Assembly (NCBI GenBank): GCA_018881555.1
Contig: JACAXG010000012.1
Location: 3,930,663-3,994,662, forward strand
Length of the DNA stretch: 64,000 bases
Reading direction: 5' to 3'
Source of the DNA: Amblyornis subalaris
Taxonomy: Eukaryota > Chordata > Aves > Passeriformes > Ptilonorhynchidae
The notes under the pieces were generated by a model. It made no database searches. It worked only from the letters and a program-made list of their open reading frames with translations, and was not told where the DNA came from. Made by a program: the position numbers and the translations under genes. Shown piece by piece: positions 1 to 14,800 of the stretch (its first letter is position 1; each line of letters starts with the position of its first letter).

Positions 1-3000
1 CATTATGCAGCATTCCTGCATCATAGTAAAAAAAGCCACCAAAACCAATACACAAATATAGCTCAATAATAAAACAAGTCTACAACTTCAAGGAGGTAAA
101 AATGGAGCTTTAAGTAGATTAAAACTGAATTACTGTAGGAGAGTATACATCAATCTGAAGCAGAGGGCCTGTCCAGGCTCTGTCTCCTTATTGATGCCCA
201 GTGCAGGTAAAGCCGTTTTGTTTAGTGCCTGGGTGGAAGTAGTGTGGGTGAGCAGGAGAGAGGAGGTTAATATAGCTGCATTGTGCTAGGCCTCTTGCCT
301 CAAATGGCAGCTCAAAGCATCTCTTTGCACTGTTCCAACTTGTCAGGAAGAGGAATGTGAATGTTGAGACTGCCTCTTTTATTACAGGTTCTTCTGGAAT
401 CTTTATGCAGATAATCTCATAGTCTTACTCAAAAGGCTGTCTAAAATGTTCAGAATTCTGGAAATTCTGACAGCTGTCCTGAGGTTAGAGAGCCTGCAGC
501 TCATTATGTTAAGATATGTATTAATTGCTTGTGCAATCGATGTCCTCATAAGTGGTCTTAATATATTCCAGGGAAGTGCTTTTAGAATTGTCTGTTCTTA
601 GTCCTGAATGACAGAAGGAAGTTTGGGCAATTTAAAATTGTGTTACACAGACCAATTGCTTATTTACTTCAACAAGTAATCAAATAAATGTGTAAATCAC
701 ACATGATTAATTGCCCTTGACAGGTTTGTGATTTTTTTTCTTTGTGTGTGTGTATGAATTGTGGTTTGGTTTTTCTCTAGACAAAACATTAGCAGAAATT
801 TGAACTTGTTGCTGAGTCTTAAACAAAGGCTTAGTACTGAAATGAAAATCTGCCAATCCCTTTTTTTAAAAGAGAATAAAAGCTGGAAGTCTTCATGATG
901 AGAAATGCGGTATCAACATAATCAATCTAGCAGCATTGTGTTGTTGCTGAAAACATGCTTAAATCCCAGGCTATACAGGTGCTGTTTTTGAGTGAAACAT
1001 CTTTCATATAGTTCTAAGATGAAATTACCTCTGAATGAATAGAGTCTTCATTTATCTTCAAAACCTCTGTGCTACCAGTGAATCCACTCTTTCCACATAG
1101 TACAACAAGAATTANATTATACCATTAGAGCAGTGCCATGCTGCAGTATAAAATAGATTGTTTTGGAGAATGAACGTGGCTTTGCTATAAATTACATTCA
1201 CAGGTACAGAGGAATTTGTTATTTTGTTTAAAATAGTCACAAATATAATTAAGATCTTAATTTATGTTAAACTACACATGTGGCCATTACCATAACTGGA
1301 TTAGGAATTTAATCTGTCACTCAAGCAATGATAGTGAACAGTTTTCATTTATAACCTTAGACACACTATTTCAGTTACAGGGACTGCAGCTGTTTGATAT
1401 GAAAACTGAATTATTCTGTTGATTTGTTCATGGGTTTTAATTTTAAAATGTGTTCCTGCAATAAAGTAGAGAATAACTCTTTAGTTGTCATCACATGCTG
1501 TCCTTTGTATGCTTATGAAATAACATAAAAATGAAAACAGAAAATACATTTCACTCTTTCCTCCTACAAGTATTCTGTGAGGGCCTTTAGAAGTGCTGCT
1601 GGATAAGAGATGGCTTGGAACAGCTTGTTCTTTATTAAAAGCTAATCGTGAATATATCTTCTTCAAATGAAGCCTGGGCTGTGCCATCTGAAAATAGTGT
1701 TCCTCATGTGGGGACGTAAATTGTGAACTATTTGAGTCTTGGCGTAAGTAATTTCATTCCTGCCTCTGATCTCAGAAACTGCAATCTGGATATGATTTAC
1801 CTCAAGTAGTAACTCATTTTTAATGAGTGTATGTGTTTGCTCATATGTGTTTTTCTGGCAGGGAACTGGAGGGGAAGAGGAAGAGTGTTTTGATGGAGCC
1901 CTGACAGAGTGATTTGCTGCCCAATACGTGCTGTATGTCCAACTGACGGTGTCCAAACAGCCCTTCCTTAACTGGCCAGGGCAAAGAGGAAGGGAGAGCA
2001 AGAGTAAAAATCACACCTAAAATGATTAACTGTAGGAATAAATACAAAACTCCTCCCTTCCTTCTCTTAGGCCTTCCCATTGTATTTCACGCGCTGTCAC
2101 TTTCCATGCTTGTCATCATAGGAAGGCACAATGGCACCCCTTTCTTGCATTGTTTCGAGGGTGGCAGCAGCAGCAGTGGAGATGAGAATGTGGAGATGAG
2201 AATGCCAGTCNTGTGAGAAGGGGAGGAAGGGGAGGGAGGAAAGGAAGGGTGGGGCGAGTTGTCCTGTGTCTGTCTGTGGTTTCTGGACTCTGGGCTTTTG
2301 AACTGTTCCAAACCAGCACAAAGGTGATTGCTCTGATTATTTTTTTAGATAATTGAAATCCAACATTCTACCTACATTTTGAATTTTAAATTGGGCGGGC
2401 TATAAGAAGAAGCAAGCCTTACGTTCATTGTGTCCGTTAAGCGATGCTGTTGTAAATATACTCCATAATTCTGGCAGGAGGTGTCACCTGCCATGATTGA
2501 AATGAATGATACGCATAAGATATTTGATTAATTTTGTAACAAGCGTCACCTCAAAGCTTCCTATCAGCCCTATTCACATAGTTACTGATGCTTCGTTCTC
2601 TTGCAGCAAAAATATGAACTTGCTTGTTCCACCTGACTTTGGAAACAGAGTGGCTCATGCTGTTTTCTGTGAGTAGAAGGCAGTGCAATACAAACCGTAG
2701 TCCTGCAGTAGGGCAGGAAAGGCACTGAGAGGCTTCTCCATACTTTTCTTCAATTCATTGTCCCACAACTCTTTCTTCCCTACTCTATAACAGTAAATAT
2801 TGTAAGGGACAGACATAATTCATCTGGTTGCATCTTTTTTCCTCCCTCTTACCCCTTTCTCCTCATGGATGTGCAGAAACCCTTCATCTCTCCGTCCACA
2901 GCAAAGTCTCTCGTTAAAACTAGGGGTGCACAGGGGCAGTAGCAGCACTGTAGACTCAATGGTTTCAGTCTGGAAGAAGAGAGGAAGCATTGCTAAAAAT

Positions 3001-6000
3001 GTATTTCTCACATTTCTCTCTTCCCTTTCTGGATGCCTGGAGAGTTAGGTGATGCTACAGGTAGAGAGGCTGGAATAGTGTGAGAGAGGAGACTGTTAGC
3101 CTGCAGGAAAGAGGCAGAGCGTGCATGTGGGAGAGAAGCTGAGAGACCCTCTTAAGCCAGATCTTTATTTTTTAATGCCTTTATCTGTTTCTTACATTAA
3201 TCTTATCCAAAGAAAGGACACACTTTGTTCCAGAAATAACTTAAAGTAAGTGTTAGTAACAGACATATTAACTGTAAGCTACTAAACTGGACAGTTTTCC
3301 AGGCATCTGCCTCAGTCATTGACCAGTGTCAATACTGTAGAAGAAATCTGGCCCCAGTTTTTAAAATTACTGAAAAGCAAATAATCAGTGGAATAGATGG
3401 ATAAAGAAAGTACTCTTCCTGATACCAGGGGGATAAACTCAAGTTATTCCTAATCTGAGATTTCATTATTCTTGTTTTATGCTGCATTAACTAGTATGAG
3501 CCATGAAATTATTCATTGCTTTTAGAAGCGTGAGCATTTTAGTTTGATGTCCTTCAGTTGTAGTGAATTCTGTATATTTATTCTTGAAGGAAGTTTCCTT
3601 TATTTGTGTAAAAGTTTGTAGGGCAATCATCTTGTGATCTTCTGTAACATGGGCAAGGATAGATAAGAGTGTTAATCCCTCCTCTTTATGAATTGATCCA
3701 AGTAGTTAGCTCTTTGGATAGGTGTTAGCCATAAACCCCCCAAGTTTACCCTTTTCAGCAGGAATTCAGTTCTGTTTCCCTTGTTAGAGTTTGCTTGAAA
3801 GAGTTGTTTTCAAAGTGTCAATAAACTTTTTCAGTGAACAACTTTACAATTACTTTGGACCAGAAAACTTCAGATGAAGAAATGTGTACTAGTTTTACTA
3901 CAGACATGAGTGCTGATTTTTTTTCTCCTCTTCTGAAGAATTGCAGCTGTTGTAGTGTTATTGCGTGAGAATTCTGGGCACTGGAGGAGATCCAGGTTGA
4001 GGCCTATAATAGTCACCCTCTTCATTCTTTGGTAATACACTTTTTTTTTCCGGAGGAGAAGAGAGCTGGAAATTTAATGCTGTTCTTTGGAATTACAGGC
4101 ATCTTTGCAAGGTATGGCAGGCTGTTAATGTCTTGTCAGTTAAATGTCTTGTTCCTAGTTTTGCTGTTTCTGTCTTGCTTGCCATTTTTAGGTGAATTTT
4201 CACAAGGGTGTCATTAACTAGCTTGTGTGTTACTTGGAATTCAGTTGGCCTCTTTCAGTCCTTTTTAAAGTTGATCAGCCAAATTTATGATGTTAACAAT
4301 AATCTCTGATGTACTAGAATAAGCCTGGGCCCTTGATCTTTCAGATTGCTCAGCTTCTGATGCTGTGTCTTTGAAGGGGTGTTGATATCTTCATAAATTT
4401 CAGCAAAACTGCACTGGGGTTGTTTCAGCCTTCAGTCTCTTGGCCTTCACTCCAAAAGCACTCGGAGGAGTTGAGCACGCTCCCATTTGCTAATGATTTC
4501 TCTCACAAGAAAAGCAAGGGTAACTTGTCTGCTCAAATGGTGTATGTGAGGTGCCCAAAGGGAAATGAGGTGTTCTGAGCTGAAATAATCAGTGTTCCAT
4601 GGCATCTTTTATCAGAGTTGGAAGCCATGGTGGTCTGATACCATCTGTACACCAAATGTGCTGGTTCTTGGCATTCTGTGTGAGTGGTCAAAAAGGGAAC
4701 AAATCCTCCCTTGATCACTGGGCTAAAGCGTTTAAGGAGATAAAGACTCACAGAAATTGCTGCTTTGTCCTATATTCTCTCTTTAGGATTTCTTTAATCT
4801 GTGCCAATTTCAACAATTTTGGTGATAGTTCATGCTACTTACTGTCTAACACCAGTTGTTGTCTATATCTAGCTTATCTAGTTGAACGCATCAGAAAAAG
4901 ACGTTGAGATTTTCTGGCAGTGGATATTTATAGGAATGCATTGGTCAAGAGCCTTATCCATGTTTTTTTCTAAAAGAAACTATAATTTCCATAAATATGG
5001 AATGCATTCACTGTGCTTGAAAGTCGAAACCACCTGTGTTGTTAATACTAGTAATTTCCAAAGCCTGTCAGTTATATCAGTGAAAGAATGTAAGTACTCA
5101 TAGTAGAGCAAATTGCAAGGCTTGTTTCTTAGGCTGAGCCCTCCTAGTTTGGGATGGTGCTGTCTTCTTTTCCTGGTTGACGTGAATTTTTTAGTTGACT
5201 TGAAGGGTGTCCAGAAGACCATTAGTTTAAGCTGAATCAAGAAGTAGATACTGGCCTACAAGCGGTTTAGATCCAAAAAGGATTAAATTTGTCTCATATT
5301 GTGGATCTTTCCTTCATTTTCCTGTATGTAAGAACAGTATGTGAGGAGAACTTAAAATTGAGCAGGTCATGCTTTGGATACAAGTTACAGCTCAACATAC
5401 TGATCTTTTAATTCCCTGGGCTTCTATCTTTTAAAAAATGTAATAACAGGGTTTTTTTAAAAATTATTTTCTTAGGTTGATGGTATTTTATATTTGGGTT
5501 ATATTATTAATATTACATAGTATATTATATATTTAGGTTTATTTCATCACTCATCTTAAAGCCAATCCTAAATACAGACAAAGACTGAAGTGGAATAGGT
5601 CTTGGCATGGGGATGCTGAAGGGGCTTGCTGGAACTTCCGCGCCTTGTAAAGCTGCTGAAGGGGCAGCTCCAGTAGTCAGTGGTCAGTGTTGCAGTACCT
5701 CACAGGAGGACTGTTGTGGAAAATGCAGAACTGGATGGGTTTGTCCACTTTTAATCCCAAATCATTCTTCAGTTTCTCGGTCTCAGTCCTGGTCTCTCAT
5801 TTAATGAAGCATTCATCAGAACTGAAGATGACTATTCCAGGGAAGTTTTCTCAGGTTTTTGGTTTGATGTTTACTTTAGGGTCTTCTTAAATTTTTTTTC
5901 TTTTTAATTTTTTTAACTGAGAGTAGACTGAGTGATTTCTAAGATTACTAGAATCTGTGCTCTATTATTCCACAGTAGAGCTCAAGTCTAGTTCATTCTT

Positions 6001-8774
6001 ATCTCTCCTCTTTTCTTTACAAAGTTCAGAAAGGCACATGGACCCAGTGGGTTTGCATTTTTGAAATTACAAAATGTCAGCATATTCTCAATCCTGTTTG
6101 TACTAGGCCAGAGACTGCTTCCACAAGTAATAAGAGTTGATATTCCTTGGTCTGTGGACACGTATTGAGGAGAAGGAGAGAAAGAAAGGTCAGATGTGAT
6201 GGAAACTAGTGTAAACTCTAAACTGAAAAGATTTTCAGAGTCACAAACTATTTTTTGTAGAAACCTTGTAGGAGCCTATGTACAATACAATATACAGTAG
6301 GCAATAATTTGCTGAAGCAACTCGTGTAACCCAAGTATTCTGTGCAAGCATGTCTCATATTTGATACACTGATACGAAAAAGTAAAAATAGTTCTCTGTT
6401 TCACCGCCTTTTACTTAAATGTGTCTCTGCACTTCAAAGCTTTTCACGTATTCATGTGTTGCCCTAACTGCAGTGCAGTTCAGACTTTCTTCTAAACTTG
6501 CAGCCTGAACAGTACATGGCAGTTACAAAATTCATCTCTGCAGAACTGCAGAGTTGATTTAGTGCCTTACTGTGAAAGAAATTAATTTGGTAAGCCTAGA
6601 CCAATGATGAAATTCTTTGGAGCTGTTTTTGGTGCCATCCATTCCGCTGCAGCACAGTACTGTTGACAATATGGTGCTAGCTACTGGTAGAGCTTTCAGA
6701 AGAATAAAGTCTGTGTACCAGTTGAGTTGGTGTATATTTTTGGTGTCCAGCAGTGGCATAGAAGCATGTATGTAATCTAAACCAATATTTGCATTCTTGT
6801 CTCTTAACTATTTCCGAAGAAGTTGCGTATGAAGCCCCAGTTTGGGCAGAAGACAGGATGCATATAACAGCAGCTGGAGCTGCCTGGACATTGCTAGGTC
6901 CTGCAGAGCCAGCAGGCAAAGGAAGAGATCTAGGACTGAGACAGACCAATGCCTTAAATTACTGAAGAATTAGTCTTTTCGGTATTTTTACTGTTTGCAT
7001 GGAGTTTGTGTTACAAATATAGCAAGATTCTCAATTTTTGGTGTATTCTGATGGGTGCACAGACTTGGTAAGTGAAGTGCTGTCAAACGTAGCCAATGCC
7101 TTGTATTTTCTTTGTGTGATGGCTGCATCCTTAAGCAGTAATAGAGGTTCTATTTCGGATGAAACACTCCGGGGACCAATTTATTGCTAGATAGTGCAGG
7201 ACTTGAAGTATTTGGCTTATGTTGACCATGGCTACTACCCTCTCCTTACATATCTGTCTGTGTCTCTGTCTGTATGTGTAGGTATGGTAATTGGCTCCCT
7301 AGCAGGGCTTCAAGTTAGTTAGGCTGAGGAAGTCAAAAGATGTAGAAATCCACATTTCTGGTGTATTCTGTAGAGCCTTCACAGTTCTGAGGTAGGCTCT
7401 TGACAGCTGTAATCATTGTCTTGTGTAGCAGTTTGTGACCATAGTTTCTTTCTTTAAATTGAGATTTGGATTAGAGTCGAGTCGTATAAACCTGCAAGAG
7501 CCAAATATCATAATAGACCGCGCAGTTCTTCAGTTTGGTGGGAAAAGGACCAAAGCCTTTGGCTTTTTTTCCCCAGATTGGGTTAGAGTTTGGAAATAAA
7601 AGCCTTGAAGAGCAGAAGTGAGAGGAGGGGGGCTGTTGGGGTTATTTTTGTTTCCGTGATGGATACTACAGAAGCCACAAAGTTAGGAACAGGGCTGATG
7701 TCAGTGCTAGTTCAAGACTTATGGTCTCATTTAGTGCAGAGATGAGCAAATCTCGAGGTTAAGGTTTAGGTTGCTTTCATGTCTGTCATTAGAATCTGAG
7801 CAGCTAAGGCTGTGAGAGTACAGTTTACTGCCAGATCCTGCAATCAGAAGAGGAGGGAGGAGGCTTGTGTAGAAAGTGCTGTGTTACAGCAGCATTTTTC
7901 TTCATGGTGGGAGCCTTGTTGCTATAGGCCTTTTTTAGCTCAAGTTACGTTGGATAAATAGGCAATAGAATAATTTTGGAATCCGGAATTGTGACCTAAT
8001 TGCAGAGACAAAATGAATTATAGGACTTAGCTGAGTTATGATAGTCTCTAGAGAGGAAGAGATTCCTTATTTGCCAGATTCTGTTTAAATTCCAAATATT
8101 TTTCTTGATATTTTGGTAGAAACAGGCTATGGATTTTGTGGTAGAAGCAGGTGCTGACAGAAATGGTTACTGTACTGAGAATGCTTTGAATCTAAGAATA
8201 CAGATAGAAAGAAATGGTGAATTGATCACTTCTGCTCTCCATGAATCCTCTTAATTAAAGTTAATACTTTGTCCCGAACCAGACTTGTGCTCTGACAGTA
8301 TCATAGAGCAAAACTTCTGGCAGCTATTGCAATTATAATATGGAAAGGCGCTGTATGTGTTTGCCATGTTGCACAACATGAACTTGACTAGCCAGCTTTA
8401 GCCAGAAGAAATGAGTACCTTGGTTTGCAGAAGGGGCAAAATGTCACTTGATTTTATACAGCCACAGCACTAATTGTGTCTGTCAGATACTGACTGCTTC
8501 TTTGCCTATCTTGAAAAAACAGTAAAAATAGATGAAACTGCATTAGAAGAATTCCAGTCAGTGATTAAATGATAAACAGTAGTCTAATTAAGTTAGAACC
8601 CCTTTGTTTTTCTTTTACTTGCCCTTCTTCTTTCTTCCTAAAAACAGTATGCAAGGAACTATACTTCNTAAGTGTGTCCTAGGAACTAGCTAATACAGTC
8701 AGATGTATTGAGAACACCACATGTGTTTGCCACTGGTGTATTAATGCTTTTTAAATGCACCTCTTTGTTTCCAG
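1..8774 (+). other. MTX2: MTX2 intron (partial, 3' end of a large intron)
   Basis: This is non-coding sequence upstream of the first visible exon and ends in the acceptor CCAG at 8771-8774. I searched it for the missing N-terminal codons (an exon ending in a glutamine codon before a GT donor) and found none, so the exon or exons probably lie further 5'. It has no long ORF and no recognisable interspersed repeat. Low-complexity items are a GT-run near 743, a purine-rich tract near 2213-2255 and a TCTG-rich stretch near 7253-7285. Confidence 0.8.
2176..2203. repeat. Tandem duplication of a 14-bp unit
   Basis: The unit GTGGAGATGAGAAT occurs twice head to tail (2176-2189 and 2190-2203), just after a short CAG run and just before an ambiguous base at 2211 and a purine-rich tract (about 2213-2255). 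It lies in the MTX2 intron, and could be variable in copy number between individuals. Confidence 0.85.
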
Positions 8775-8847
8775 GCCTTTTTGCAAATGTGCAATCTGCC
8801 AATCCGGGTGATTTGCAGGGCAAATGCCGAGTACATGTCCCCATCTG
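8775..8847 (+). CDS. MTX2: MTX2 coding exon (first visible)
   Basis: The exon has 73 nt, entering in phase 0 after a CCAG acceptor and ending before a GTAAGT donor, with one base (G) carried over. It encodes [20 protein letters not shown] followed by MSPS, part of the thioredoxin-like fold. Against human it has conservative changes only (for example R-V-I for K-V-V). It matches human residues from about 46, so the preceding exon should end in a Q codon. I looked for such a donor upstream in the window and did not find one. Confidence 0.95.
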
Positions 8848-11800
8848 GTAAGTGTGGCCTTCATTTAGATTACTGTGTTATACCTCCATTTTGATACCAT
8901 GGCAACTACGCCTTGCCTTGCTGATAACAGTCGGTCAGTGCTACTGTCTGTGGGTTGCCTCTCCCCCTCCTCTCCAGTGCGGTTTCTCCTCTGCAAACAA
9001 TCAAAACAGTGAAATGCAAAGTAGCATTGTCACGATGTGTAACCGTGCCTGTGACTGCAGTACCTGTATAAAGTGTTCAGACAATTCAGTGCCTGGTGGA
9101 AACCTTCTCTCAAATGTCCTGAAGCAGAAAGACATATGTGTCCAAAACTGGCTTTATTCTGCATTGAGGAAGTATTCCAGGAAATGCTGTTATATTTTCC
9201 TGTTGGTGGAGTGCGACAATACTCCAGGTTCTCTTTTGTTACCCTGTGTGGGAGTTGATTGCCAGGATGTTGATACAGGAGACCAAAGGGTGCATTGTCA
9301 CTGTTAGAGGTGACAGGTGATTTTAAATCTTCCTCAGATCCATGAGACTCTCTGGAAAAAAATCCAAACCCACCACCAAAAAATGAAGTGTTAGAAGTGT
9401 ACACATCCTACCTTTTGCTGGAGGTTGCTGTTTGCCTAAAAATGTCCGGAGGCCAGCTTCAGAAGATTGCCTGAAAATCAGAAGGAATTACAGAATGCAG
9501 GGTGCAGAAGTCCGGCGATCCTCACACTCTGTCCCAGATTTTTGTTGTGTGAGGAGTACATATTTACNCATTACCTGGCTCTGGCTGGTGACTGCCATAT
9601 GGAAGTGCCTTGTCAGTATGTGTCTGCCAGCTGTATGGGTTCTGCTGCTGCTACCGATATTTTTGGTTAAAGCAGTGAAATTAGGCTATTTTAAAAAACC
9701 AAAAAACAACAGTTGCTTGGCAGGAGTGAAAAACCAGCAAAATATGCAGGCATATAAATTATTTGTTAGTAAATAGAGCTTTGAAATGCTGAATCCATGC
9801 ACACAGAAGCATCTTGCATGTGCAGAATTTCGACTGGTGACAGTTACATGCTCTGCCTTCTCTGCCACTCGCACCTCATGTCTGCACTTGCTGGCATCTG
9901 ATACTGTAATTTAGGTCTGAACATTTCCTTCTTCTTCTAAAAACAAGGAGCACAAGAGGGAAAACGATACTGCTTCAATTTTAAATGTAGGCAGAATTAC
10001 ATGTATTCGTTTTGGCCTTACTCCTGGAGTCCTTTACAATTTTTATTCACTTGCCTTGTTTTCATTCTTTATATTGGTTTGATGATAATTCAGAGAAGGT
10101 TTTCATTTGTTCCCTTCTCCCTCCCCACCACCCTCTGTCTTGCAGCAGCAGACAAAGATCTGCATCTCATTGTTTTGGGGGAAAGGTTATTTATCTCATA
10201 GTCATTGCAGTAATGAAACCCATTCTGAAGGAGTCAAAAATATAATACCAAAGGATTGTCTTGGTGTGTGAAGTACAGCCTGACTGAAACCACTGAACTC
10301 TGCATCACAGAGCTCTGTGTTTCCTTCTGCTGTATGCAGCATATGGATGCAGATTAAGCCTTTGTTGGTGCGATACATTTCATTTATTACCCTTAGGCTA
10401 ATCGAGCCAGTGAGAAGTGAAGCTCATGGTAAAAACCCTTACTGAATCTGATGTTAGTGTGAGCAGAGTTTGAGCTAGGCCAGACAGTAGGTTGAGTTTC
10501 AGGGAAAAGAGTGAATGTATTGCTAATATATTTGGAGTCCAGCAGGTGCTGATCCTTTGGGCTCTTTGGGCTGTCTGTCGAGAGTGGAGTTTGCCCATGA
10601 TGAGAGGCAGGAAGGTAAAAGGGTGCTGTGTCCCCTGCAATGTCCCCCTCGGGCAGGCTCACTTATTGCCTTTGGGATGGAGGACATTTTCAGTAATACA
10701 AAATATCCATAATTTATCTCCATTTTATGGATTATTTAAATCATGTAAATAATCCTAAAAGATTTAGTCTTAAGTATAAGACTGATGCCTGTTGCACTAA
10801 AAGATTTGCAGGAAAAGCAACTTGGTTAGGGTGGTTTGGAGCAGGAGCTCTCAGCTTCACATTGAGAGCTGGGAAAAGGGGCATAGGGCAATTTCTGTCA
10901 TGCTTCATGGTTTTTTGTAAGTACAGGGCTCCCTCTTGTATCTGCTTGCTTTAAAGCTTTGGCTCCGTTCCGTGTGTAAGAAAAGTTGCCAAGCACAGAA
11001 GGTGGTAAGTACAGGCTTGGAGGCCCTTTTCACCCCCTGAAATTCCACCAGTGACACCATCATTTCCCAGTCTTTTTTTGAGGACAGGTCCTGCTCTCTG
11101 GTGGACCCTCAGGACTCAGCTTCATAGACTGAATGTTTAGTCTTGCTAGTGTTAAGCTTTAACCCCATTTTGCTTCCATGATTATAGAGAAGCACGTTCC
11201 CTCTCTCAGCTCCCCTGGAAGCTGTGAGCCTCACACCAAGAATCTCTTTCTGACCCCAGCACCGTGTGGGCTTGCAAATGCCAGCTCACAACTAGAGAGT
11301 GAAGGCAGGGGCAGCCAACAGGAGCCGGCTGGCCCAGTTGTTGGAAATCTGAGGGACTAGAGGAGGGGGAAAAGCCAAGTCCCTACCTTGCTGAGTGTGC
11401 GTGTGCACTTCTCTCTGCTTGTGTTCCTGGGCACAATGCCACGTCTCCCGTCATTCTTTCAGCAGACCTTTCCACATCAGTGGGTTGGAAGGGATGGTGG
11501 GAATGCATTGTGTCATAAAACTTTTAGCCAAGGAAGGGCTCTGTCTGCTTTCCTGGGATTTCCCAGCTGTACTTCAAAGAAACGCTGAATTAAGTCTTTC
11601 CAGCAAAGCCAAATCCATTATTAAAATACAGGTCAATAGATCTCACTCAATAACTTTGAAGTACACAATTGCGAGTATCACATGTAGAAGAGTTTCAGGA
11701 CGGGGAAGATCAGGAGGAAGATGTTTGTTATTACACGTTTGCTGGGTGAGCTACGTATGTTAGCTTTATCTNTGCTCATTTGAAAAAAACCCAGACACTG

Positions 11801-14800
11801 ATGTTCCGGAATACCTGCAATATTTAATTGCTTTGAAAATTGTAAATGATATTTTACAGTTTAAAAAAGCTCTTACTACAATACATATCACCTTTTACAG
11901 GCAAAGTACCCTTCATTCACGTGGGAAATCAAGTAGTATCTGAACTTGGGCCCATAGTCCAGTTTGTAAAAGCCAAGGTAATAGTACATTGTTTTCATTA
12001 ATTAGTGAATACCATGTTAGTCCTGAATTGCATTGTGCTGATTTAGTGTGCTTTTCTGGAATGTTACTGAATTTGTTAAAATAAGTATAGCACTCTAGTG
12101 GTATTTTCAAAGAAAGGTATCCTGGAATAGGAGTTTGTGAGGTGTAAATGTTTGTCATTTCCTTAAGTTCTGCAGGTAAATTCTATGCAGGATAGATGCT
12201 GCATACCTGTGCCAGTTTCTGAGACTGTTTTTCTGCATGCCTTGTCTCTGGGTCTCAGAGGTCTTAAACCCAGAACTGACTGGTTTAAATCATGAAGTGT
12301 CAGATACTGTTCAAATTTGCCTTTATTCTCCCAGCCGCCCAACCCTTCCCTCTATTTTAAAAAATGCCATGTTTTCACTGAGAAGTTGAATCTGTATCAC
12401 AGATGTAAATTTGTGTTTACTTTTTGCCATAGAGATACACTAACCAGGAGGCTGTGTGCTCAAAGTGTGTTCATCTATAACTGATAATAGTCTAAATTTC
12501 TTGTAGATTAGCTTGGATTTCTTATAGATTAGATTAGTTGCATTACGATGATTTGATTTTAATCCTAAAGGAGACTGTATGTAAAAATTTCATATGTAAT
12601 TTGTTACTGAACTATGCAAGAGATTAGGATCTGAGCCAAAGCTCATTGACTTTAGAGGTCCTTGGGTCATATGTTGCTGAATATTCCAATACCCTTTCTT
12701 ACATGTGTGTCTTTTTTCTTTTCCCCATTAGGGCCATTCTCTCAGTGATGGATTGGATGAAGTCCAAAAAGCTGAGATGAAAGCCTACATGGAATTGGTC
12801 AATAATATGCTCTTGACAGCAGAGGTACAGCAAACCCTAGTAACTCCACACACTTGCATAAGTGACTGTAGGCAAGAAAGCTTTAGGATTTCTCCCTATA
12901 GTGGAAATACTGCTGTTCTTACATTAGGTCATCAACTTCTGAGGTGAAAGGAGGCAGGAATAACTTCTCTGTACACTAGGGATTGCCTGCTAACGTGTTC
13001 CTGTAGCCAGGTGTGTGCTTCCCCTCACCTATCTGTAGTGTGTCACACAGCTGTACAAGTAGCCAGCTGGAAAACAGCAGTGGTTCCTGGGGTCCTACCC
13101 CAGCCCCCAGCTGGCCAGGCACCCTGCCATCACCTTTCCACATGCACGCTGGGTGTTGGTGGGAGGCTGGGATTCTCTGCTGTTTGCTCCGTGGCCAGTT
13201 CAGGTGCTGCACTCCCAGCCTGGGAGCAGTGTTGGAAGCGCTGGGAAGATGCAGGTGGCTGAGGAACTGAGGGCTGGTCACCTGGACCTTGAGTTGTGTG
13301 GCAGTGAGAGCATGCCTCGGGCCTCAGTTTGGCTCTGGTGCTGATGAAGTAAGGACTAGCAACTGGGCTTTTGCCTTCCAGTTTTAATTTCTTTTATACA
13401 TTCAGAGGTCTAACAGAAGAAATGAAATGGAAATTTTAATCTAATATAGAAAAGAAAATTCTACTAGTAAAAAATTATTGTCTCTGTATTCTCCTTTGTT
13501 AGGAAGTTTTAGTAAGTGTTCTTTCTCTTCCTAGCTCTATCTCCAGTGGTGTGATGATGTTACAGTAGAGGAGGTGAGTGGTTCCGCAGCATTTATCTTA
13601 ATTAAAATTTAATGANAAAACACTTTTGCTCACAACTGCAAGTCCCTATTCATAAATGAAACATGGTGGTTTATACCATTAATGATAAAGCCTTTTCACT
13701 TTAATTTCACTTGCATATGCATTTTAGGGAAGCTGTGTCATTACTGGAGGTAGCTGACTGCAGAATTGTATATGTTTCTGAAATAATAGCTTTAAATAGT
13801 TACACTGCAAACTACAGATTCTGTACAAATAGTTACGGCATACACACAACTTCCTTTCTCCTCTACAGCTCCCTTTCTGAGAGCAATGTTTAAATATTAG
13901 CTGTTTTGTTCAAGAGGTATCTGTGTTCTCTTACATTATAACGCAGTACCTTTCTGTTTTTAAACAGATTACTCACCCAAGGTATGGCTCTCCTTACCCG
14001 TGGCCTCTTAACCGGATTTTGTCCTATCAGAAGCAGTGGGAGGTTAGGCGAAAGATGAAAGCCATCGGGTGGGCTGGAAAGACACTTGAACAGGTCAGTA
14101 TGAAAAGTTAACCTTACTTCTTTATGCTGTTTTCCTTTTGCCTTTTTTTTGATAGGCTTTGGAGAGTAGCATGTTCCTGAAACAGATGTAGTAAAATGTA
14201 TATTCTGTACGTAGAACAGTTTCTGGAATCAGATATTTGCCTTCAGCAGCAATAAATCTTGAATTATGTGCAACACGATGTGGTGGGAGGAAGGATGTTT
14301 TACCAGGAGTGTGTAACTCTGTCCATGTTAGTTTAGGCCGTAGTCCTGAAAATCGGTTGTAAGTTCTGTGTGTGATGTTAATAAGCACTTTTTGTGGGAT
14401 TGTGGCAGGTTGTGAGGTTAAGTCTGTACCTTTCAATAAGCTTAATTATAAATGTTATGGGAAGCACTTAATCAGAATTGCCTTACATCAAATGTTAGGG
14501 GAAGTAACACTTACCTACCTGCCTACAATGTAGGTTTGAGTGACTTTAACGCCTTTTGATATTCCCACATGTTCCTTGTTCCTACTGTCGGTGCAAATAG
14601 AATAATGAGGTTGTTTCTTGCAATGATGTTATTTCCTGACAATATGGATTTTTCTTTCTTGTGTGTTTTGAAAGGTGCTTGAAGATGTAGATCAGTGCTG
14701 TCACGCTCTCTCACAGAGATTAGGAACACAACCATATTTCTTCAATAAGCAGTAAGTTATTCTTTATTGAAATACTGCATCTAGCAATATGAGATATATC

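Noticed and set aside
180..3065. Possible upstream MTX2 exons before GTAAAG (near 207), GTACAG (near 1204) and GTAGAG (near 3061) donors
   Set aside because: Reading back from these donors gives in-frame stops or residues that do not match the expected MTX2 N-terminal region.
8852..9307. 151-codon frame directly after an MTX2 exon
   Set aside because: It lies fully in the intron behind a consensus GTAAGT donor. MTX2 continues properly at 11901, and the peptide resembles nothing known.
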